A stretch of 17,822 nt of DNA, from the NCBI GenBank assembly GCA_050743385.1, contig JBOGFJ010000159.1, forward strand, positions 1 to 17,822, given 5' to 3'. Below, piece by piece: positions 13,317 through 17,822 of this stretch (the first letter of the stretch is position 1; every line of letters starts with the position of its first letter). Position numbers and translations under genes: made by a program. The notes beneath the pieces were generated by a model that saw nothing but the letters and a program-made list of their open reading frames with translations, was not told the origin of the DNA and made no database searches. Source of the DNA: JACDBD01 sp050743385 (lineage in GTDB: Bacteria; Actinomycetota; Acidimicrobiia; IMCC26256; JACDBD01).

Positions 13317-13679
13317 ATGCAGCCGATGCTGATGATCCTCACCGGAAGCGCCGATCCGACCCGGGCATCGATTCCGCTGCACCTCGCGGCCAACGGCTCG
13401 CTCGAGATCGGCGATCAGCCCGTCGTGCTCCTCGCCGGCGACGCCACCGACTATCTCCTCGGCGACGCCCTCGAACGCGCCGAGGGCGTCGGCGTCCCGC
13501 CCATGCGTGACCTGTTCGCGAAGTTGCGCGCACACGAGGTCCCCGTCTACGTCTGAAAGGGTTGCGCGGACGCCCGTGGGGTGACCGAAGAGGACGTAGC
13601 CAAGGTGGGCGGCTCGTACACCACGCCCCCGGAGGCAGCCCGATTCCTCAGCGAGGCCGACCAAGTCGTCACCGTGTGA
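13317..13679 (+). CDS. DsrE-like protein with in-frame TGA at codon 80: candidate selenoprotein (U-x-x-C)
   Basis: The frame codes for 79 residues (MQPMLMILTGSADPTRASIP onward, ending HEVPVYV), reaches TGA at 13554-13556, then continues in the same frame as KGCADARGVTEEDVAKVGG and on to ADQVVTV, stopping at TGA 13677-13679. Both parts fit one DsrE/F-like fold: LTGSADPTR nucleates the first strand, QPVVLLAGDA the second, MRDLFAKLRAHEVPVYV the third, then the redox motif and RGVTEEDV, and the AARFLSEADQVVTV closing helix-strand. DsrE proteins handle sulfur (persulfide/thiol relay) using a cysteine after the VPVYV-like strand; here that position is TGA, giving U80-K-G-C83. The start has GGAAGGT 6 nt before the ATG. 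A terminator stem follows the second TGA directly. Alternatives are a nonsense mutation or an error. I favour selenocysteine moderately. Confidence 0.72.
13554..13586 (+). other. Possible bacterial SECIS region at the in-frame TGA
   Basis: RNA immediately after the TGA can fold in two ways by eye: GG-UU(bulge)-GCG around a CGGA loop (13560-13575), or GGUUGC paired with GUGACC (13560-13565 with 13581-13586, two G-U pairs) capped by CGG/CCG with an ACGC loop. Bacterial SECIS elements are stem-loops just 3' of the UGA with a G near the top of the loop; the first fold has G as the second loop base. In GC-rich DNA such folds are common, so this is weak evidence without an energy calculation. Confidence 0.3.
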
Positions 13680-13703
13680 AAGCGCGCCGTTCCGGGCGCG
13701 CTT
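13680..13703. terminator. Bidirectional terminator hairpin between DsrE-like gene and zwf
   Basis: AAGCGCGCC (13680-13688), a 6-nt loop, then GGCGCGCTT (13695-13703): a perfect 9-bp stem filling the 25-bp gap between the second TGA of the DsrE-like frame and the zwf stop codon. Its tight fit to 13679 supports the view that the DsrE-like gene runs to 13679 rather than stopping at 13556. Confidence 0.65.
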
Positions 13704-13704
13704 C

Positions 13705-15081
13705 CTACGGGTGCGGGTGGGGCCCGTCGGAGCCGGCGGGGTACTCGAGCAGGGGCACGGTGCCCGCGGCCCATGCTGCGAGCACCGGTTCGACGATGCG
13801 CCACTGCTCCTCGGTCTCGTCGGAGCGGATGGCGAGGGTGGCGTTGCAGTCGACCATGTCGAGCAGGAGGTTGGCGTACGCGGGCCGGCCGGGCGGCGCA
13901 GAGGTCATCTCCAGATCGGTCGGTGTGAGCGTCCGGCCGGCGCCGTTGACGTTCATGGTGAGACGCACGTACGGCTCCGCGAGCCCGATCCGCAGCGTGT
14001 TGGGCGCCGCGGCATCGACGCGGGGGCCGTGCACGGGAGGGCGCCGGAACCGGATGGCGATCTCGGCGTGGTTCCGAGCGAGGGCCTTGCCGGAACGGAG
14101 GCGGAACGGCACCCCCGCCCAGCGCCAATTCCCGATGTGCACCGTCAGCTCGGCGTGCGTTTCGGTGGCGCGGGCAGGATCGACTCCGGCCTCGTCGACG
14201 TATGCGGGGACGAGCCGATCGTCGACCTGGCCGGCGGCGTAACGCGCCCGCAGTGAACCCGCCGCGATCTCCTCGTGCGTCGGAGTCGGAACGGCGCGCA
14301 GCACGGCGGTGCGGGCATCGCGCACCGAGCGCTCGTCAGCGCGTGACGGCTGCTCCATGGCGACGAAGCACATCGTTGCGAGCAGGTGACTCTGGATCAT
14401 GTCGCGCAGGGCGCCGGCGCCGTCGTAGTACGCGGCGCGACCTTCGAGCGCGAGGGTCTCGTCCCACACGATGTCGACCCGCTCGACGTGCTCGCAGTTC
14501 CACATCGGCTCCAGGATGCGATTTGCGAACCGCAAGGCGAACACGCGCTGGACGAGCTCGTCGGAGAGGAAGTGATCGACCCTGAACGCCGTGGTCTCCG
14601 GGAGCCGGGTGTGGAGCAGGTCATTGAGTCGCCGGGCTGATGCCAGATCCTCCCCGAACGGCTTCTCGATCGCGATGGCGCTCCCACGGGCGAGGCCGAC
14701 GTCCGCGATCGCGCTCAGTGTGGGCTCGAACAGACGGGGCGGTAGCGCCAGGTAGACGACGACCGGCTGATGGTCGTCGCCGAACACGCGGGCCACATCA
14801 CGTGCGTCGGTGACGTCGACCTGCTGGTAGTCGAGCACCTCGACCACCCGGGCGCGGGCCACCGGATCGACGGCCGCGGCATGCCCGGCGAGGGCGTCGG
14901 CGATCCGGCGGCGGAACGCCGCCACCGTGTACGCGTCCCGTCCGACGCCGGTGACCTGCAGCCCGTCGCCGAACTCGCCCTCGGCGACGAGCTCGGCGAG
15001 CGAGGGAAGCAGGAGCCGCGACGCGAGGTCTCCGGACGCGCCGAAGATGACGAAGCGGTTCACACGCGGAGGTGTCTGCAC
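13705..15081 (-). CDS. zwf: Glucose-6-phosphate dehydrogenase, divergent
   Basis: A 458-residue G6PDH, slightly shorter than the usual 480-510. NADP-binding FGASGDLASR is at residues 13-22, EKPFGEDLASA at 139-149 with Lys140, RVDHFLSDELV at 167-177 and the catalytic-base His232 in MIQSHLLATMC; the later PFRLRSGKAL retains a substrate lysine. It should oxidise glucose 6-phosphate to 6-phosphogluconolactone. The signature DHYLGKE reads DHFLSDE: the lysine that contacts the substrate is Asp174, so affinity or substrate may differ. The GTG at 15081 has GGAG only 2 nt away. A TAGGTT box predicts transcription from 15083, at an ATG opening a 7-codon mini-ORF whose stop overlaps an in-frame GTG at 15063, an attractive alternative start (452 residues). 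Confidence 0.85.
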   Translation of the reverse strand: MQTPPRVNRFVIFGASGDLASRLLLPSLAELVAEGEFGDGLQVTGVGRDAYTVAAFRRRIADALAGHAAAVDPVARARVVEVLDYQQVDVTDARDVARVFGDDHQPVVVYLALPPRLFEPTLSAIADVGLARGSAIAIEKPFGEDLASARRLNDLLHTRLPETTAFRVDHFLSDELVQRVFALRFANRILEPMWNCEHVERVDIVWDETLALEGRAAYYDGAGALRDMIQSHLLATMCFVAMEQPSRADERSVRDARTAVLRAVPTPTHEEIAAGSLRARYAAGQVDDRLVPAYVDEAGVDPARATETHAELTVHIGNWRWAGVPFRLRSGKALARNHAEIAIRFRRPPVHGPRVDAAAPNTLRIGLAEPYVRLTMNVNGAGRTLTPTDLEMTSAPPGRPAYANLLLDMVDCNATLAIRSDETEEQWRIVEPVLAAWAAGTVPLLEYPAGSDGPHPHP

Positions 15082-15089
15082 ATCTCCGC

Positions 15090-15116
15090 AACCTAGGTCA
15101 TCGCGCCCGATAGGTT
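15090..15116. promoter_or_regulatory. Mirrored divergent -10 boxes of zwf and the membrane protein gene
   Basis: AACCTA at 15090-15095 (TAGGTT on the minus strand, reading toward zwf) and TAGGTT at 15111-15116 (reading toward the membrane protein gene) form an inverted pair with a 15-bp spacer. Each would start transcription about 7 nt beyond its box, at 15083 and 15123. Each box lies where the other promoter's -35 would be, so the two polymerases should compete. Confidence 0.45.
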
Positions 15117-15122
15117 CTCGCG

Positions 15123-15590
15123 ATCAGGTCAACGAGCCGGGATGGCGGCCCACCCACGCGTCGCGCGACGGCCTGGCCCCTTGCGACCGCCGCGGTCGCG
15201 ATTGCGATCCTCATCGGCACGCTCCTCACCATCGCCTGGCTCGGCGGCGACCCCGCACCCCGAGCGCCAACAAGCCAGCCCCGAGGTGTAGTCGACCGGC
15301 TCTGCGCGACCGTGGGGGCCACCCGCGCGAACAACCGGCTGGAAGCGAGCCGGATCTTCTTCGACGGGACCGACGATCAGCTGAACCGTCTGGCCGAACG
15401 AGTCGCCGACCGCGATCGGATTGCCGCGGAGCGCCTCATCGCAGCCGAGGACCGCGTCGCAGCCAACCTCGAGTCGCCGCAGCCCGCGCTCGAGGACGAC
15501 CTGCTCACGCTGGTGGCGACCACTCGGAAGGCGCTTCGGGCGGTCGGCGATCTGGTGCCGCCACCCTGTCCGCCCGAGGAGGAGCCATGA
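15123..15590 (+). CDS. Single-pass membrane protein with helical extracytoplasmic domain, apparent ATC start
   Basis: The frame is open from 15114 to the TGA at 15588-15590 but holds no ATG, GTG or TTG until GTG 15312, which would remove the most protein-like part: a basic N-terminus (RSTSRDGGPPTRR), one strong transmembrane helix (WPLATAAVAIAILIGTLLTI, residues about 22-41), then a Pro-rich linker and a helical Arg/Glu/Ala-rich region (about 75-140) ending in PPPCPPEEEP. A TAGGTT box lies exactly 6 nt before an ATC codon at 15123, as at other leaderless starts in this window, giving 155 residues. ATC would be a rare start; a sequence error, or a start at 15312 with no membrane helix, are alternatives. 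No family recognised. The last 86 bp overlap the convergent MFS gene. Confidence 0.5.
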   Translation: MRSTSRDGGPPTRRATAWPLATAAVAIAILIGTLLTIAWLGGDPAPRAPTSQPRGVVDRLCATVGATRANNRLEASRIFFDGTDDQLNRLAERVADRDRIAAERLIAAEDRVAANLESPQPALEDDLLTLVATTRKALRAVGDLVPPPCPPEEEP

Positions 15591-17172
15591 CCGCCGGCGC
15601 AGCCCGGGCGGGCGCCGAGACGGGAGGCCGCCCGAGCGGGCTCGACCAGCGGTGATGGTCGCGGGTGTGTCGGACGTGCGGGAGCCAGAGCGACACGACC
15701 GTCATCACCACCAGCAGCAGGACCACGCAGACGATCACCGCGAGCCTGAGGCCACTGGTAAAGGCGGACCGGGCGGCGTCGACGAGACGGTCGCCGGCCG
15801 TCCCCCCAAGGCGCTCGGCGACCTCGAGCGCGTCGGCCACGTTGTTCCTCGCGGCATCAGCCTGTGCGTCGGGCAGCCCTCCCGTCGCGTCCAGCAGCCG
15901 AGCCGAATAGCGGAAGGCCAGCAGCGACCCCAGTACTGCGACACCGAATGCGGTCCCGAACTCCCGGGTGACGTCGTTCATCGCCGACCCGACCCCGGCC
16001 TTCTCCGGCGGAAGTTCCGACACGAGCATGCTGGTCGCCGGGGTGGTCGCGGAGCCCATGCCCAATCCGACGACGGACAGGCCGAAGATCACCCAGAACG
16101 TGCTGGCCGTTGTGTCGACGAACACGAGGCAGGCCGCGCCGGCGGCGGTCACGACGAGGCCAACCGCCATCACCGGGCGCTCCCCAACCCGTCGGACGAC
16201 GACGGGGATGCTGGTCGCGCTCGCACACCAGGTGATCGAGATCACCGACAGCACCATGCCCACCCACAGCGCGGAGCGTCCTTCGACGAGCTGCAGGAAC
16301 TGCGGCAGCAGGAACAGCAGACCCCACGTGACGAAGAACCCGAACGCGATGACGAGCGCGGGTCCGGTGAAGGTGGGCCGCCGAAAGAGCCGGACGTCGA
16401 GCATCGGATGATCGCGGCGCGACTCCCACCACGTGAACATCGCGAACGCGACCGCAGCGATCGCCACTCCCACGAGCACCGGAACGCCCGTCCAGCCGCT
16501 CGACGGCGCCTCGATGAAGGCGAACACGAGCGCCGAGATACCGAGCGTCGACAGCGCCGCGCCACTGAGGTCGAGCGGCGTGCGTGCCGGGTCTCGCGAT
16601 TCCGGCACCACCGTCGCCCCCGCAACCAGGGCGACCACCACGACCGGGACGTTCACCAGGAGCACGGATCCCCACCAGAAGTGGGTAAGGAGGATCCCCC
16701 CGACGGGGGGCCCGATGATGAATCCGAGCCCTCCGACTCCTGACCAGATGCCGATGGCCTTCGTGCGTTCCTCCGGCGGGAACACGCTGGTGATGATCGA
16801 GAGTGTTCCGGGCATCAGCATCGCGGCGCCGATGCCCATGCCCGCGCGGGATGCGATCAACAAGGCCGGCGACCCGGAGAGCGCGCCGAGCGCCGACGCG
16901 ACGCCGAACACGACAAGGCCCGCATCGAGCACCCGCTTGCGACCGAAGCGATCGCCGACTGCGCCGCCAGTGACCACGAGCCCGGCGAAGACGATCGAGT
17001 AGGAGGCGAAGATCCACTGAAGGTCGCTCGCGTCGGCACCGAGCTCCCGGATCAGATCCGGAATCGCGACATTGAGGATGGTGATGGCCATGCCGACGAG
17101 CGTCAGCGAGATGCACAGGACCGTCAGGATCCAATACCGGCGGGCGTAGGCGACCGACTCCGGAGCCGACAC
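15505..17172 (-). CDS. MFS transporter, DHA2 (EmrB/QacA-like, 14-TM) family
   Basis: A 555-residue major-facilitator exporter with about 14 predicted helices. Markers: MAITILNVAIPDL in helix 1 (the D1-type motif of 14-TM drug:H+ antiporters), motif A GDRFGRKR (73-80), RAGMGIGAAMLMPGTLSI in helix 4, and motif C GVGGLGFIIGPPVGG (145-159). Later helices and the ATTPATSMLVSELPPEKAGVGSAM segment are typical of EmrB/QacA proteins. It probably exports hydrophobic compounds in exchange for protons; the substrate is unknown. The GTG at 17172 follows a TACACT -10 box by exactly 6 nt, so the mRNA is probably leaderless. After the last helix (VVSLWLPHV) about 50 non-conserved Pro/Arg/Ala-rich residues run antisense through the 3' end of the membrane protein gene. 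The next gene upstream, divergent, is a response regulator. Confidence 0.9.
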   Translation of the reverse strand: MSAPESVAYARRYWILTVLCISLTLVGMAITILNVAIPDLIRELGADASDLQWIFASYSIVFAGLVVTGGAVGDRFGRKRVLDAGLVVFGVASALGALSGSPALLIASRAGMGIGAAMLMPGTLSIITSVFPPEERTKAIGIWSGVGGLGFIIGPPVGGILLTHFWWGSVLLVNVPVVVVALVAGATVVPESRDPARTPLDLSGAALSTLGISALVFAFIEAPSSGWTGVPVLVGVAIAAVAFAMFTWWESRRDHPMLDVRLFRRPTFTGPALVIAFGFFVTWGLLFLLPQFLQLVEGRSALWVGMVLSVISITWCASATSIPVVVRRVGERPVMAVGLVVTAAGAACLVFVDTTASTFWVIFGLSVVGLGMGSATTPATSMLVSELPPEKAGVGSAMNDVTREFGTAFGVAVLGSLLAFRYSARLLDATGGLPDAQADAARNNVADALEVAERLGGTAGDRLVDAARSAFTSGLRLAVIVCVVLLLVVMTVVSLWLPHVRHTRDHHRWSSPLGRPPVSAPARAAPAVMAPPRADRVAAPDRRPPEAPSEWSPPA

Positions 17173-17178
17173 GCCGGC

Positions 17179-17184
17179 AGTGTA
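17179..17184 (-). promoter_or_regulatory. -10 box for leaderless MFS transporter mRNA
   Basis: TACACT on the minus strand, followed by exactly 6 nt and then the GTG at 17172. No Shine-Dalgarno is present and no convincing -35 is seen at 17-18 bp. Confidence 0.5.
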
Positions 17185-17370
17185 AGGGGGCTCCGACGCC
17201 GAGAACGCTGATCGGAGTGGGGGTGTTCACCGGCGAGAGCGCGACTCATGTGGTCTGAGAACGGCGTTGGGGCGAGACGCGTGGCTTGATGAGGTTTGAT
17301 GGCTTCTCGTCCCTATCCGTCGGCATTGCGCACTAGACGTCGCGCGACCAGTCCGCGAGATTGTGCTGAG

Positions 17371-17822
17371 GTGACTACTGGGCGGGGACACGCGGTCCGA
17401 GTCGTGATCGCCGACGATCACGCCGGCCTGCGCGACCTGCTTCGGGTCGCGTTCGAGCTGGCGGGCATCTCGGTCGTGGGAGACACCGGCAATGGCGACG
17501 ACGCCGTACGGGTCGTCGACGAGGTCGATCCCGACGTCGTGTTGATGGACGTGACCATGCCCGGTCTCGACGGGATCACGGCCACCCGGATGATCCGCGA
17601 ACGTCATCCGGGCACGCTCGTCGTGATACTGACCATGCACGACGACGCCGGGCTCGTAGTGAACGCCGTGCGCGCCGGGGCGGCCGCCTACCTCACCAAG
17701 GGCTACGACGTCGAGGAGGTCGTCGAGACCGTGCGGGCACTCGCCGAGGAGGGCACACTCCTCTCGCCGCAGCTGGCGGCGTCGATGCTTCACGAGCTCA
17801 CCTCGGTGTCTTCCGACGGCGC
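17371..17822 (+). CDS. NarL-type response regulator, N-terminal receiver domain (3' end outside window)
   Basis: The frame from GTG 17371 runs off the window after 150 codons. It is a receiver domain: VRVVIADDHAGLRDLL with acidic pocket Asp15 and Asp16, phosphoacceptor Asp60 in VVLMDVTMPGLDG, switch Thr88 in VVILTMHDD and Lys110 in AAYLTKGYDVEEV. The ADDH opening and the GTLLSPQLAASML end of the receiver are characteristic of NarL/FixJ-type regulators with a LuxR-like DNA-binding domain, which would lie beyond the window. A sensor kinase partner is not visible. I chose GTG 17371 because it is the nearest in-frame start to the first strand; GATTGT lies 6 nt before it as a weak -10. The 198-bp gap to the divergent MFS gene has no other gene, so the regulator might control that exporter; this is positional only. 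Confidence 0.85.
   Translation, partial: MTTGRGHAVRVVIADDHAGLRDLLRVAFELAGISVVGDTGNGDDAVRVVDEVDPDVVLMDVTMPGLDGITATRMIRERHPGTLVVILTMHDDAGLVVNAVRAGAAAYLTKGYDVEEVVETVRALAEEGTLLSPQLAASMLHELTSVSSDG

Noticed and set aside
13317..13556. Reading the DsrE-like gene as a complete 79-residue protein ending at the first TGA
   Set aside because: It would lack the family's redox cysteine region, while matching sequence continues in frame and the terminator sits after the second TGA.
13218..13664. A minus-strand 148-codon frame opposite the DsrE-like gene
   Set aside because: No recognisable motif, no Shine-Dalgarno, and it is antisense of a frame with clear fold features on both sides of the TGA.
15587..15655. 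A 22-codon ORF (MTAGAARAGAETGG...) overlapping the membrane protein stop by ATGA
   Set aside because: Very short, low complexity and antisense to the MFS tail; the ATGA overlap alone is not enough.
17173..17370. TTGATGAGG/TTTGATGGC near-repeat in the MFS-response regulator gap
   Set aside because: Too short and imperfect to call an operator or promoter; no clear -10 at the right spacing.
17227..17793. A minus-strand 188-codon frame at the right end
   Set aside because: It is antisense of the response regulator receiver domain, whose phosphorylation-site residues are all present.

Overview
The window is high-GC, gene-dense DNA with short intergenic gaps, several GTG starts, and Shine-Dalgarno-led genes mixed with apparently leaderless ones. 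This suits a high-GC actinobacterium. An environmental or uncultured lineage such as Acidimicrobiia is possible, but that is inference. The window is chromosomal in character: I saw no tRNA, rRNA, IS element, phage gene or CRISPR array.

Layout. (1) 1-2477, + strand: the C-terminal CBS-domain end of a cystathionine beta-synthase, overlapping (ATGA) a cystathionine gamma-synthase/lyase, then a pirin. (2) 2517-4067: a PadR regulator (-) and a SAM methyltransferase (+) share a 60-bp divergent promoter holding two mirrored operator-like palindromes. (3) 4094-6754, - strand: a KhtT/KhtU-type cation/proton antiporter pair and an MBL-fold hydrolase. (4) 6862-7904: a small membrane protein (-) and a histidine phosphatase (+). 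(5) 7901-12929: two GT4-type glycosyltransferases (head-to-head, start codons overlapping in CATG), a degenerate 6-pyruvoyltetrahydropterin-synthase (PTPS/QueD) homologue, an MDR dehydrogenase, and a fusion of GTP cyclohydrolase II (RibA) with the RibD reductase domain. From memory, PTPS homologue plus GTP cyclohydrolase II recalls the Streptomyces coelicolor SCO6650-SCO6655 neighbourhood, whose product is unknown. I infer a specialised pathway from GTP to a pyrimidine- or pterin-type glycoside. (6) 12822-15590: a VOC protein, a DsrE-like protein with an in-frame TGA, a divergent glucose-6-phosphate dehydrogenase, and a single-pass membrane protein without a canonical start codon. (7) 15505-17822: a 14-TM-type MFS exporter and the 5' part of a NarL-type response regulator.

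Most exciting signal: the DsrE-like frame at 13317-13679 is interrupted only by TGA at codon 80. The frame then continues with family-like coding sequence to a second stop, which is followed at once by a 9-bp terminator stem. The TGA falls where a redox CxxC cysteine is expected (U-K-G-C), so this is a candidate selenoprotein. A nonsense mutation or sequencing error remains possible.

A second pattern is a recurring promoter layout: a TANNNT -10 box followed by exactly 6 nt and then a start codon, with no leader. It occurs in front of the MBL hydrolase, the histidine phosphatase, the MFS exporter, the membrane protein (where the start would be ATC) and, with a mini-ORF, zwf.
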